DNA of 64,000 nt, from assembly GCF_017591425.1 (NCBI RefSeq), contig NW_024466599.1:73202501-73266500 (forward strand), in the 5' to 3' direction. This stretch comes from Ochotona curzoniae. Lineage: Eukaryota; Chordata; Mammalia; Lagomorpha; Ochotonidae. The position numbers were made by a program, and so were the translations under genes. The notes below the pieces were generated by a model, which was not told where the DNA came from, searched no databases, and saw nothing but the letters and a program-made list of their open reading frames with translations. Positions 11,582 through 23,456 of this stretch are shown piece after piece; position 1 is the stretch's first letter; every line of letters starts with the position of its first letter.

Positions 11582-14500
11582 ACTTCTTATTTGTGGCACT
11601 TAGGCAGCACAATGCGATTGGAGACCTTTGGATGACAGAGCAGCCATCCACTCAGTTGGTGGCAAGTTGAGTGGGTGTTTCATCACAGCTACTCTCCACT
11701 CATCAGCCAAGCTTTTCACAGAGCCTCATTTAACCATGATGAGACCAAGAAGTATTGTCAGCAAAAGTGCAAAGCTCTGGCCATTTCTTGCACAGTCTCT
11801 TCTGTTTGAAGTAATGGGATATGTGTTTTTTTCCCCCACAACCAGAAATCTCACTAAACATGACCTTTCACTTCAATTAGAAAAAAACAAGAGCTAAACA
11901 CATGGGGTTTTATTCTGTATCATCTTTTCTTCTCTGATGTTTGTCTTTTAAGCCTTTACTGTGCTTCAGTATTTCACGCATTTTGTTCTGCTCTTGTCTT
12001 CATTCTTTCTCCCCCAAAGTTCTACTAAACTACTTTCTAGTTTTGGCCGTCTGCTGCCCTTTGTTGTGGGCGTCTTCCATTCTTCCTCTTCACAGCATTG
12101 TTGAAAAGGCTAAATCGTTTGGTAGCGCTATTCAGACGACACAGTGGTGATAAGCAGGTTTAGAACAATTTAAAATAATTTTCAGTTTCCTCTTCTCACC
12201 CATCCCCATGTTTCAGTCTTGAGAATTTCCTCACACTCCTCCAACCACCTATATTTATCCAGCTTAAAATGGGAGTATATGCATTCTTGACTTCTCAATC
12301 TCCTCTCCACTGGCACTAGGCTGCAGTCTGTCTCTTCATGCATTTTTCATCTGCCATTAATATTTATTGAGCAATGCAATATGGCAGGCCCTGCATAGCA
12401 GGGACCACACAAATCCACTTCAGCCACTGATGATGCAGAAAACATCTCCTCTACAGCTCTCAGCTTCTGTAATTCCTTGTCTCTCTGAACACTTAGAGTC
12501 TACTTCTCAACCATCATTCAATCTTCAGAGAAGCTGTTCCACCTTCCTTGTAGTTTTATGCTCTCTCGTGGACTATTATTCACCATTAAATACTATTTAT
12601 TTATTCATTCCTTTTTGCCGTGAGAAAAATCTATGGGTTAAAAATTGAAGTATGAAGTAGTAAGAGTCCACTCAATGGCTGCTGCAAATAATACCTCGTC
12701 CCCCAATCTTGATTCATGATTGGAAGATACTAATAACGAAAGACACTGATTTCTGCTAGGTTTCTGTGTTTGCCTGTCCTCAAATTCATGTCAAACTGTT
12801 CTAACAAAGTAGCGTTTTTTATATCCCTGTTTTACCTAATCTGCCATGTGTGGAAAATTTTGTACAGCCTGCCAAAGAAGATGGGCTGTAACGTCACGGT
12901 CTTCTCTAGCCTCCACAGCCCCCAGGAAAGGCCCGGGATGTGCTGGTTTGGTGTCTGCAGTGTTCTCTGATTCCTGAGAGTTCTTTCTGAATTCCCTGTA
13001 GGCTCAGAGCTCAGTCTTAGTCATACTCACAGTGGCTTCATTGAAACCTACTAGTGATAACAGTAAGTTACAGATCTTCTTCGGTAAGGAGCAGTGGAGT
13101 TACGGAGGCGGGGGTGGGGGTGGGGAAGGTATTTTGGCCCAATTTTTTCCAAGATATAGTTCTTTACTCTCTTGTGTGGCCAGTGTCAATCTAACATGCC
13201 AGATGCTATTTTTCAGGAAGCCTCATTAAAACCGTCAGGAAAACTCCCAAGAGAAATAATCAGCATCTCACCAAACAGCATCTCCGGGCAGTGTTGTTTC
13301 CTTCCTACCTTTAAAATCTGAAGACAAATACTCACTTGGACATTTTTTTTTCTCATTTCTACAACCGCAGCTATATGTTAATTATATTACACTTAGTAAC
13401 AATGAAAGCAATAATATTTTGGTTCAAAATTGGTACCCTCTTTTTTCTAAATACTAGCTGTGCTCTTATTTAAACAAGGTTGGTATTTTGTCATCAAGCA
13501 AAAAGCTAAAACAGTACTTGACTACTAGATTTTGTTAATGCTACAAGGAGCAAAGATCCTATTTCACTTACATTTTCTTTTTTTATTTTGGAAACTTGTG
13601 GTGTGCATTGTTCAGAATTCTGTAGAGGAGAATAATTGGGCATGTATATAATAGGTGATTTGTTAGGAAATTGGCTCACATGATTTTTGCAGCTGAGAAG
13701 TACTACAATGGGTCATCTATCAGCTGGATACTTTGGCATGCTAGCAGCATGGCTTTGTTGAAGTCCGAATATGTCAAAATGAGCAAAGCTGAGTGTCTAA
13801 CTCAAAGGTTAAGACTGAACACTTCTACCAGGTGTGCTGGTAAAAGTTGCAGAACACAAAGATAATACTCCTTGAGTTTAGATGTCCAAGAAAGTAATTA
13901 AACTTGTTTCAGCTGAGAGAGAGAAACCATTGGCTTTCTGCATTTATTCTCTCCAAAGACCCTGCCAACTGGTGGTGTCCACTAACCTTGAGTGCAAACA
14001 TTCCCCACTTACCACATCCAGGGCCATATATAATTGGGGAACCAAAAACAGAGACATATTCAAAGTAATGTATATTCCTGATTCCTAGACATTCTGTAAT
14101 TCAGTAAAACTTGTATAAATTAGCCATCATTTGCTGACTGAGGCACTGGTTGGAAATCACACATCTAGGAAATGAAATGCTAGACTTTGAATTAATGGAG
14201 TCTACTTCCAGGGCCCACAATCTGAGCCTTTTATTATGGTACATTTAGCATATAAGTTTGATGTGTTTATGTTGCACAGTAGAGCAAATGTGAATGACCC
14301 GCCTTGTGTCTAGAACCACAGACTTCGCAGACTGCTGCACAGCTAATACTCTAGTTGAACAGCAGAATCATAATATTTAGATTCTTCTCATATAATTAAA
14401 TTTTTTAGAACAGGCTATGAGCATCAGGTAGCCAAATGTATTAAAACACATTATATGTTTTAAATAATTATATACTTCATTTTTCCAAAATCATTCAGAA

Positions 14501-14795
14501 GATTTTAATTTTGCATGTTTATGTACACACATGTATCTCTGTGCATATATGTTTACATGTACTTCTATGTGAATACGAGTGAACACAAATGATCATAGGT
14601 ATGTACTTTGAGCTTTACCATAACTGTGTGTCAATACACACAGTTCTGCTGTGTCATCAATACAGTAATAGTATGGTCTTCGTATAAAACTGATAGTGAT
14701 CAAAACATTGCCCACTTGCATTTTTAGAAACCTACAACATTTTGTAATTCCCACCGTTATCCCTGGGAATTTAATGACAGAGGATTGAATATTTT
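11582..14795. other. Unique sequence, 3.2 kb without a recognised gene
   Basis: No recognisable coding exon. A fragment at 12355-12410 (atatttattgagcaatgc and ggcaggccctgcat) weakly resembles MIR or L2 in reverse. A G-rich tract lies at 13108-13127. Several 60-93 codon frames lack domains. Most of the interval is ordinary AT-rich non-coding sequence. Confidence 0.4.
13108..13127 (+). other. G-rich tract, possible G-quadruplex
   Basis: Runs of five, five and four guanines separated by single thymines or a CG step (gcgggggtgggggtgggg). The first run can also be split to supply a fourth guanine tract. Sequence inference only. Confidence 0.4.
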
Positions 14796-14801
14796 AAATG
14801 A

Positions 14802-15078
14802 ATTGTTTTATTGATCTAAAGGGAGGCAAAGAGAAAAGTTCCATCTGCAGTTCTCTCCTTCCAATGCCTTTGCCCGTTAGCCAGAGCTGGACTGAGGCTA
14901 AAGTCAGGAGTCCGAGATGCCAGGCACGTCTCCCACAGACGTGGGGCGAATCCGATCACAAGCTCATCATTGCTGCCTTTTGGAGTCTGCATTTGCAGAA
15001 AGCTGCAGCTGCCAATCCACACCAGGTACCCTGATAAAGAATATGGATGCTTTAACTGCTAGGTTCAATGCCAGTCTG
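14802..15078 (-). mobile_element. Old CSINE copy
   Basis: Strongly diverged minus-strand element. A tail-side ttattgatctaaagggaggc is followed by gagagaaa-like sequence, a ccagagctggactgaggc block, tctcccacagacgtgggg, and ttttggagtctgcatttgca leading to a degenerate promoter end. The 68-78 codon frames over it are shadows. Confidence 0.6.
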
Positions 15079-15539
15079 AGGATTGGAGTTTGGTGAATAT
15101 AAAATGCACATTTACACATTTAAAATAAAACACAGTACCGAGTACCACCCTCAATATTGTTTGTAGAAGATACATACCAATGACCCCAGTGGGTGCTTGA
15201 ACTGCGATTTTACTGTTCCTTTAGTGACTGCCTGAATGAATCCTTTCTACTACAGGTTCATATCCTGGTGCCTCCTTTGTGTTGCTGCCTTCCTAGGTTA
15301 AGAGCTTCTTGAACACAAACACTGTAATATGGCAAGTCAGTAGGGTAACCGAGGTGTCTAGCAGGTGACTCCCAAGCAGATAGAGTACACAGCATGGATA
15401 CGCTGGGCTGCCCAATGATTCCTGCCCTCGGTTAGTATTTCATCACTCTCCTCAGAACAGTGTGGCATCTGAAAGTTAAGAATTGCTTATTTCTGGCCTC
15501 TTCCATTTGGCATTTTCAAAGTTTAGGTGACCACGATCA

Positions 15540-16560
15540 ACTAAAACTGCAGAATGTGCCACTAGAAGCAAGAAAGGTATGCTGTATACTCACTTTCTCA
15601 GCAAAAGTAAGGAAATCAAGGAAGAGCTGACCTCCTTTCTGCAGTGTTGTAAAGGTTTCTACATACACACTACTAAGAGTCATTATTTCTTGCAAAGTGA
15701 AACTATATAGAAGGTATAGCTTGGTGCTAATTATGCACAAGAGTTCGTATGTCAATTTGAGTAAGAGTTGAACATAGCAGAGTGTTAAAAACAACTCAGA
15801 CTAGATCCTCCCCAACGTTGATATTCACAAAGAATACTGACTGCACTGGAGACAATTCCCCCACGGAGGAGGGAAGGCTAAGAGTCATTGTGACTATTCC
15901 TCTGTGATCTCCTCGGAAAAGCAATTGCTTTACCATTGCCAAGAACGTCTGAATCCAAGTTAGAAAGGGGGGAAAAAAATAAATGCTTGCCATGTTCTTA
16001 GTACCATTTGCCTTGACAGGAAAAACAACAGCATCTTGCCTCCTCAGCTTATTCCTCATCAGTGAACTCTTCCCCAAACAAGACACTCCACATCAGCCAT
16101 TTGGGATCTCATCCATCAGTGTTGTAACGAGCTCTTCTATGCAGTTTGTACTCACTGCAACATGTACCGAAGCCAAGAGCAAGGAGTTGGTAATCTGGGC
16201 ACCCACAGTTGTGATGAGGCATCTTCAGTGTAATCGTCCAAATCAAATATTTGGCTGCGCTTCTTCGGATGCGATATCTCATATTGTCACTGTGGTACTG
16301 GCAGAGCAGCGGAGCTTGCACGCTAGAGGAGATGCGCTGGAGAGGGACGGGGGGTGGGGAGAGGCGGGAGGAAGGGACACGGTCTTAGCCCTGTGCGTCA
16401 TCTTTGTGCAATACATTCTGCCTTTGTTAATCTCCAAGATGCGTCCAAATCTGTTACTCCACTTGGAGCAGTGCCAAACTTGCATAACGCTTACAAAGAA
16501 TGGCAGAAAATCATACCTCTTTCAGGTTGGATTAAGCAGCAGAGACTTCCAATACTAATC
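15540..16560. other. Unidentified stretch with long open frames on both strands
   Basis: The plus strand is open for 191 codons (15983-16558). The minus strand has shorter frames (15537-15794, 15796-16086, 16109-16321) that could be pieces of one decayed reading frame. The centre (16100-16340) has more CpG than its neighbours. I tried to match translations in several frames and could not identify a family. It could be a processed pseudogene on either strand, a conserved non-coding element, or chance. No poly-A tail or target duplications were identified. Confidence 0.3.
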
Positions 16561-16844
16561 CTCTTCTTGTGCCACTAGGATTTTATCCTTGCACATGGGG
16601 TCTTCACGAAGTTTGTGGAAAATGGGTAGTATATAAAAATTGCAATTTCGAAATGCTTTTGTTTCGGAATAAGCATCTTTTCCTTCTTCAGGAACTCTTA
16701 ACATTTATAATGCCATCATCCATGAGGGTGACCGGTTTTTGAAAAATATCTTTGTAAGCATACTAGCGATTTTAATATCTTATTTTATTTGCTTCTTAAG
16801 ACAGTCCTATCAGCTAGTAATATAGTTATGGAACTGTTACTAGT

Positions 16845-16950
16845 TTTATGCATGAGACCCTGAGGTTACAAACGGCTCATCATTTATGCAGGGAACTGGA
16901 AAGATAGTCTGAGAATCAGAGCCTATTCCTTTTGTTACACTGCTTTGTTG
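16845..16950 (-). mobile_element. Probable MIR fragment
   Basis: 'gagaccctgaggttacaaac', then ggaaagatagtctgagaatc, 'agagcctattccttttg' and ttacactgc follow the order of a MIR complement (acagatgaggaaactgag, then cagagccg, then the tRNA-like head). Confidence 0.5.
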
Positions 16951-17344
16951 TTCAGCAGTAATGATCATTTTTTAAGAAAAACTTTGAATGTTTGGGGAAA
17001 ACATTTATTTCTCATCTGAAATGTGCCCGTTATGTGGCAAAAGGTCTTAACACTGAAAAAATTCTGTGCCCCCTCACTCCAAAACGTAAGACCAGAACGG
17101 TTTGTAATGTTTTTCTCTTTAAATGAAGATGCAAGATTAATTATTGAAACAAACTTTTTGTTAGCATACTTGTGCCACGTCCTTGCTCTTGTTGTGCTCA
17201 CCTTAAACGGAATGTACAAATTTTATTCTTCTGCAATCGTCCTTCCCATTTTGACTCCAGCAAAGGAGCTGTTTTGATGAGCCCAACGGCAATTTCAGAT
17301 AAACTGGATTATTCTCCTCCACTTCAACCCAATGGATTGTTATT

Positions 17345-17585
17345 TTTATTGTCGTTAGTTTTTATAAGCAGGCAAAGAGAAAAACAAATACGGTGAAGGA
17401 GAGAGAGAGAGAGAGAGAAAGAGTAAGAGGATACTTCCTTTTACTAGTTTACTACCCAAATATCTGACATAGCCAAAGCTAGGGCTCAGAAGTCAATCCG
17501 AATCTCCCACACAGTTGACAGGCGCCAGGAAGCTGGAGTCATGAGTTAAAGTCAGATAACAAACTAAGGCGCTCTGACATGGAAC
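17345..17585 (-). mobile_element. Old CSINE copy with GA-rich tail
   Basis: Minus-strand remnant. A GA tract (17397-17418) stands for the CT-rich 3' part. Then come tactagtttactacccaaat, tctcccacacagttgacagg and ccaggaagctggagtcatg, ending in a degenerate promoter end near 17585. Confidence 0.55.
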
Positions 17586-17886
17586 AAAGGCAACTTGGTA
17601 GGGGTCTTCCCCACCAGGCCAGGTGCCCATCCCTTGACCAGGCTTTACAATCCACTGCTACACTCTTTTGTCTGGTCCCTCCACCCAGACACCACCCGCA
17701 CTTGGATCTCCTACTCCTGGATTACACCCATTGTTGGCAACAAGTGTTGATTTTTCTAGACCTCCTGCTGATGCAATGCCATTTTTCAGTTTGTTCAGTC
17801 TCAAATATTTATGAGATATTTCTCTGTCTCTAGAAATTCCCTAGGCAAACCTCCTTAGATAGTATCCACCAAAACCCATGGCCGCT

Positions 17887-18214
17887 TTTTAAAAATTATT
17901 TGGTTTTATCAGACAGGCAGATATACAGAGAGAAGAAAAGACAGAGAGGAAGATCTGTCCGCTGATTTACTCTCCAAGTGGCTGCAATGCCTAGAACTGA
18001 GCCTATCTGGAGTCAGGAGCCAGGAGTTTCTTCTGGGTCTCCTACAGAGGTACAGGGTCCCACGGCTTTGGGCCGTCCTCGACTGCTTTCCCAGGCCACA
18101 GGCAGGAGATGGATAGAAAGCAGGGCTGCCAGGACATGAACCGGTACCCATATAGGGATTCTGGCTTGTTCAAGGCAAGTACTTTAAAAGGCTGCTAGGC
18201 TACCGCACAGGGTC
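17887..18214 (-). mobile_element. CSINE, young form
   Basis: Complete minus-strand copy with head ggaccctgtgcggtagc (complement of 18198-18214), ggcctgtggcctgggaaag region, agaagaaactcctggctcct block, and an 'agatatacagagag' 3' portion near 17930. Weak possible duplications (catggcc, catgacc) flank it. Confidence 0.9.
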
Positions 18215-18239
18215 CTCATGACCAATTTTAACATCAATC

Positions 18240-18323
18240 TTCCTTCCTTCCTTCCTTCCTTTCTTCCTTCCTTCCTCCGTCCTTCCCTCCCTTCTTTCCT
18301 TCCTCCCTCCCTCCCTCCCTTCC

Positions 18324-18354
<31 letters not shown>

Positions 18355-18357
18355 TTT
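18240..18357. repeat. TTCC/TCCC then CT simple repeat
   Basis: About 118 bp of pyrimidine-rich repeat on the plus strand, continuous with the 3' end of the minus-strand L1 that follows. On that L1's sense strand it is an AG/GGAA tract, so it probably grew from the L1 poly-A tail. Confidence 0.9.
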
Positions 18358-20445
18358 TCTTCTTTCATTTTATGACACAGTTTAACAGGCACTGGAATTT
18401 ACTGTCCCCCTTCCCAAGTTCCCTCCCCTCCCTACTGATCACCCCCCACCCAGTTTTACAATCAATGTCTTTTATGAACATGTGAGAATAATAGTGAATT
18501 TTCATCACCATGAAATTAACGAACATACAACAAAAATACCAAGTGTGTTGCTAGAGTTGAGAGAAAGAATATTAAGAAGCTTCATATGGGGATAGATGCC
18601 AGCACATGACCCATGTGGTGCTAAAGGAATTACAATAAAGGCCACAACATCATTACGCATGAGTTGTAGCAGTAACAGTGATACAAGAGACATGAACAAT
18701 CTCAGGTGTTTAAGAGCAATCGGTCTCTTATGCATGACTGATGAATGAATCAGATCACAAGATCTTATTGGGAAAGATACAAATAACTAAAAACTGTGAA
18801 AAGGTAAAAGTCACAGGTAAAATAATTAGATGTGACACCACCATAACACTGAAAATTGAAACAATAAAGAGCCATACCCTGAGATAATGTGCAAAAGCAC
18901 CCTTAATGTTAGCATTGAGTATCACCACAGCACGAGCTCTTAAAATTAGATATATGTCTACCTTCCTTCTTTAGTAGAAAAGCATTTTGTTGATTTGCCT
19001 TGATTCCTGATAGTCTTTCTACTAACGAAGGAAGATCACATGTGTTTGCTTGCTCTTCTTCTTTTTGTTGTTGTGTATTTTTACTGGACGTTGCCTTATC
19101 TTAGAGTAAATATGTGCTCTCTGACCCTTTGGGATTGGCTCATTTCCCTTAGAATGATGGACTCCAGTTTGGCTCTTTAGGCTGCAAATGATCGTATTTC
19201 ATCCTTTTTAATAGCCTTGTAGTGTTCCATAGAGTAGTTAAACCACAGTTTGTTTATCCGTTCCTCTGTTGATGTGCAATTTGGTTGCATCCATATTTTT
19301 GCAATTATTGATCGTGCTGTTGTGAAAATAGGGGTGCATGTTGCTTTCTCATGCATCAAGTGTTTTTGGATAGATTCTAAGTAGTGGGATTGCTGAGTGT
19401 ATGAGTCTATGGTAAGCAAATTTTCAGTTGCCTGAGCTTTCTCCATACTGATTTCCATAGTGATTGCACCAGCCTGCATTCCCAACAGCAGTGGAGTAGG
19501 GTTTCTTTTTGCCCACATCCTTGCCAGCAGGTGTTGTTGGTAGTTTTCCATAGGAGTTAAGTGGAACCTCAGTATTGTTTTATTTGAATTTTCCTTATTG
19601 CTAGGGAACGTGAGCATTTTTTTTTCATATTTCTGTTAGTCATTTGGGGTTTTTTTCCTTTGAAAAGTGTCTGCAAATTTTTTTCACCTACTTCTTGACC
19701 AGTTTGTTTGTTTTGTTGTTACAGTTATTCTGGAGTTCTTTATATATTCTGGAAATTAGCCCCCATCTGCTATGTAATGTGCAAAAATTTCTTTGCATTC
19801 TCTTGGCTGCCTTATTATTTTGTTGATTGTTTCCTTTGCTGTGCAGCAGCTTCCTGGTTTGATGTATTCCCATTTGTTTATTTTGTCCTTGACTTCCTTT
19901 GCTTTTGATGGTTTTTCCAGGAAGTCTTTGCCTGTACCTATGTCTTATACATTATTTCCAATGTTTCTAAAAGTTTGGTGGTTTCTGGGTGTAGGTCTAG
20001 GTTTTTATGAATTTAGGTTTGATCCTTGTTTATGGTGAATGGTGGGAATCGTGTTTCTTAGTTCTGCAAGCTGCTATCTAATTGTCCCAACAGCATTTAT
20101 TAAAGAGATTTTCATTTTTCCAGGGTTTGTTTTCTGTTCTGTTGTTGAAGATTAGATGCCTGTCCATGTGTGGGTTCCCTTCTGATATTTCTATTCTACT
20201 CCATTGGTCTTCCTCTCTGTTTCTGTACCAGCACCAGGTTGTTTTGATTACTACTGCTTTGTAATATGTGCAAAGATCTAGGATTGTGATCTTTCCAGCT
20301 AAGTTCCTATTCTTCAGGATGGTTCTGGCTATTCATGTTTTTTTCTGTATGTGTTTCCAGATGGACTTTTGTACCATTTTTTTTTTCCAGCTCTGTGAAG
20401 AATATTGTTGGTATTTTGATTGGAATCGCATTGATTTTATATATT
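18358..20445 (-). mobile_element. L1 retrotransposon, 5'-truncated
   Basis: Sense strand is minus. The element holds the C-terminal part of ORF2 and an 0.8-kb 3'UTR, ending at 18358 beside a simple-repeat tail. ORF2 is open for 146 codons (19177-19617). It includes the L1-typical region CTPIFTTARSIIAKIWMQPN and ends DEIRSFAA before a TAA stop, close to the usual ORF2 terminus. Further 5' (19620-20445) the sequence is still clearly ORF2 but frames are broken. A piece at 19688-19873 contains [13 protein letters not shown], matching a conserved ORF2 region. The 5' end is lost near 20445, so ORF1, endonuclease and most of the reverse transcriptase are absent. The copy is dead. Confidence 0.9.
19177..19617 (-). 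pseudogene. L1 ORF2 C-terminal remnant
   Basis: A 146-codon open piece of the L1 ORF2 protein, well short of the roughly 1,270 residues of intact ORF2p. It covers the C-terminal region, past the reverse transcriptase. The sequence IIAKIWMQPN then STEERINKLW and the end YKAIKKDEIRSFAA follow the family. The methionine shown is only the first in an open stretch, not a real start. No function is expected. Confidence 0.85.
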
Positions 20446-20754
20446 CACATACTTATTTCTGTCAAGACTTATCCATCCCCCCATGGTTATTAATCCAGGG
20501 CAAGTACGTAAACTACCCAATTTGCAATAATTTAGAGCATTCAGATTACAATGTAGTCAGAACTACTGAACGTTTTGATGTGATAAAACAGGAGACAGGA
20601 AGCAACAGTAGAGCCTGAAGCAGATAAATGAGTTGATGGCAAAATGCACTTTAAAAAATATTTAAGAGCACCAAAGAGAATAGGTTAGAGAATGAAAAAT
20701 ATAGAAAAGGTCGATACAAAATTATTTGGATAATAGTGAAAAGTGAGGAGGTTT
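20446..20754. other. Unique spacer
   Basis: AT-rich sequence between the L1 truncation point and the U2 retrocopy. Nothing recognised. Confidence 0.4.
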
Positions 20755-20770
20755 AGGAAGAAAAGGAAAT

Positions 20771-20806
20771 ATTGCTTCTTGGCCTTTTGGCCAAGCTCAA
20801 GTGTAG
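20771..20806 (+). pseudogene. U2 snRNA retrocopy, 3'-truncated
   Basis: The first 36 nt of U2 small nuclear RNA, with about 32 of 36 positions matching. The cgcttctcggccttttggct-like core appears as gcttcttggccttttggcc, followed by aagctcaagtgtag. This includes the conserved 5' stem-loop but not the branch-point recognition region. It is flanked by ggaagaaaaggaaat (20756-20770) and ggaaggaaaggaaac (20806-20820), 13 of 15 identical, which marks reverse-transcription-mediated insertion. No snRNA promoter elements seen. Non-functional. Confidence 0.8.
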
Positions 20807-20934
20807 GAAGGAAAGGAAACAATGAGATGCATTTCTCTGAACCAGATGGCAACACTTCATTAATTCTTGGGTGTTATACGTATTCAATAATGTCATATAC
20901 ATTTGATTGAGTACATTGGCCATAGATAAAAGTA

Positions 20935-21300
20935 TATCTGCACTAAATTCCTATGCTGAAGTACTAACTCCCAGAACCTCAGAATGTGAACTCACTTACA
21001 AATAAGATCCTTACAGATGAAAATAATTTAGATGAAGTCATCACAGTGAGGAAAACGAGTCCCTAATCTATTATGAGGCTTGTCTTTACAAGAAAGGTAA
21101 ATTAGCAGCCAAAAAGACAGAGTTCTACAGAGAACAGATGAAATGAGGGGGCACAGGTATGAGATGATCTTCTCCAATCAATGAACAAAGTTTCTCAGTT
21201 TCTCCCATCAGAACCTACGGAAAGCAAAACTTCGGACAATAGCTCACTTAAGTATGTGGCCTGCAGAACCATGACAAATACAATTTCATTGCTGTGTCAC
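20935..21300 (+). mobile_element. LTR fragment, probably ERVL-MaLR type
   Basis: Contains aaattcctatgctgaagtac, 'ctcccagaacctcagaatg' and 'caaataagatccttacag', then gatgaagtcatcacagtg and ccctaatctattatgagg. This is the ordered core of the LTR family also present in reverse at 9888-10205. The family label is from memory. Confidence 0.65.
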
Positions 21301-21580
21301 CTTGGATTGTGTATTTGTGCATGTGTGTGTGTGTGTCTGTGTGCTATTTTCTTGGAAACTCTAGCCAATTCACACAACATTGCAAGTGATACACACTTTA
21401 GACACCAGGAATACAATGAGGGAAGGACGTTCCCTGATTAAGGCAAATAAGAATTCGGCATGATGTGGGTCACTAGAAATAAATGGGGTTGTAGCACTCG
21501 GGAATGTAAGAGAGGTAGCATTGAAGAGGTGATTTAAAGCTGCAACTTATAAACTGGGTCTGATGAGAAAAAAAGTTGGA

Positions 21581-21865
21581 GGGGACAGCATGATGGCTCA
21601 ATAGGGTAACTCTCTACCTGTAAGCCCCACCATCTCATATTGGGGCTTGTTTGCGTTGTTACAGAGGACTTACAGAGCTTTGCTTCCAGTGTGGGAAAAC
21701 AGATGAGGATGGCATAAATCCTTGGGACCCTGCACTCAGAGGGATCTCATGGCTGTCAGCTTTGAATTGGCTCAGGACTAGCTGCTTTGCCTATTTGGGG
21801 AAAAAACCATCTCTGTCTCTCCCTTTCTAATAGAAATAAGTAAATAAATAAAACATTTTAAACAA
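21581..21865 (+). mobile_element. Old CSINE copy
   Basis: Diverged element with head gggacagcatgatggctcaa, middle gtgggaaaacagatgaggat, ccttgggaccctgcactcag block, and tail tctgtctctccctttctaat plus AAATAAATAAA. The promoter region is poorly preserved. Confidence 0.75.
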
Positions 21866-22024
21866 AGGTGGAAAGAACATGTCAAAGAGATAAGGATATG
21901 GAACCTAAAACAATTCAGAAAGCAGCAAGAAAGTATATTTGAGGTACAAAGGAGTATCATGGGAGAGAAGTAAGAAGTGAGGATGAATTCTGATAGGACA
22001 GAAAAAAAAAGAGGATTTCCGTTT

Positions 22025-22440
22025 CTATGTTTTGGATGTTGCTTCTCCTCCAAGGATACACACTTTGTAAGCCGGGTCCTCAGAGAGATGATGTGGGAAA
22101 TGTTGGGACCTTCAGGAGATGAGGTCTAATGGAAGATCCTTAGGTCATCAGCTAGGGAGTGACACCCTCAAAATTTGCAAGGCTCTTGTGGGATGCTAGT
22201 TGGCTCCTGCTAGAGGGCTGTTTACATAAATGTTGCAACGCCCCCCCCCCAACTCTGTAGCTTGCTGTCACCTGATGAATTCCTCTCCCGTGCACCTCTG
22301 CCACAGTCTTCACCAACCTGAATCAATGCAGGAATCTGATGAGTAGTTCAGGGTTATGGTAAGTCAACCTCTTTATTTTATCAGGTACCCAGCCTCCAGA
22401 AAATTGTTCAAGCAACAAAAATCTGATTAAGCCAGTATAT
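22025..22440 (+). mobile_element. MaLR-type LTR
   Basis: The order 'gggaccttcaggagatgagg', tctaatggaagatccttagg, and at the end 'caacctctttattttatcag' then gtacccagcctccag follows a MaLR LTR from near its 5' end to its 3' end. A C run (22231-22241) has expanded inside. No adjacent retroviral genes. Confidence 0.65.
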
Positions 22441-22689
22441 GAGGTTGGTGTTTTGTGTTTTGCTTTTAATACAGCTAAGGATCACTTTAATATGAACCAA
22501 AAAAAAAAAAGGGACATTGAGGGAGACTGGCTGCCGGAGTGTTTAGCTATGAGGTTGTTCAGGTGTATAAGTGTTAGGTTAACAGGCAGAGAACTAAAGT
22601 AGCACCGGAGAGCATGGAAAGCAAAGGTAGAAATCCAGGACTTTTAGGGAGTGCAAGCATCATGACCTTAAATCACAGGTGCATGTGAT

Positions 22690-22775
22690 GCGAGTGGGAG
22701 TAAGCTGAGCATTTGTAGGTTTTCCTGAAGTTCCTAGCAAATAGCAGACGCTCAGTGAATATTCACTATTAGTGT
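22690..22775 (+). mobile_element. Probable MIR 3' fragment
   Basis: The phrase 'cctagcaaatagcagacgc' and tcagtgaatattcac resembles the MIR 3' phrase 'gcctggcacatagtaggcgctcaataaat'. Short. Confidence 0.45.
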
Positions 22776-23135
22776 GGTTCCCCAACTCCCTGAGGTGAGA
22801 AAAAAAAAAATTAGGAGCTGTAAAAGCAAGAGGCAGAGTGCATTTCAAGGAAGAATTGGAAAATAGGGGTTGATTTGCTTCTTTGCTCATTCAGCATGTT
22901 CACTGAGTGTCTTTGCTCTGCCAGAGATTGGAAACAAGTCCAAATTTTCTCGTAACACAAAATAGATTATCAAGAATATCTCGAGAATTACTAGACAAGC
23001 ACATATTGCAATACTAAGAATATTCTGACCTATGGTTAACTTTCACAAAAATAGAAACAAACAGAACATAGAAACATACAATTTTAATGCTACAAAAATG
23101 TATTCCAAGGTATTTTTTCCAAGCAACTTGATTCA

Positions 23136-23456
23136 TTTTTTAAGGATTTATTTATTTTTATTGGAAACGCAGATTTACAGAGAGAAGGAGAGATAGAAAG
23201 AAAGCTCTTCTATTTACTGGTTCATTCCCAAAAGGGCCAAAATGGCCAGACTGAGCCGATTCAAAGCCAGGAGCTTCCTCTGGGTTTCTCATGTGAGTGC
23301 AAGGACCCAATTACGTGGGCAATCCTCTACTGCTTTCCCAAGCCACAGCAGGAAGCTGGACTGGAAGTGAAACAACTGGGGCACAAACCGGCACACATAT
23401 GGGATCCTGGACATGCAAGACTAGATTTTAGCCACTATACCCTTGCACCAAGCCCT
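23136..23456 (-). mobile_element. CSINE, moderately old
   Basis: Complete minus-strand copy with head gggcttggtgcaagggta (complement of 23439-23456), gaagctggactggaagtg, and a ttaaggatttatttattttt tail region at 23140-23160. The 3' half is well kept and the promoter part is worn. Confidence 0.85.

Noticed and set aside
16109..16321. Minus frame with MRYRIRRSAAK, resembling a HEAT-repeat protein phrase
   Set aside because: Similarity lasts only about ten residues and the next residues do not fit, so a pseudogene assignment is unsupported.
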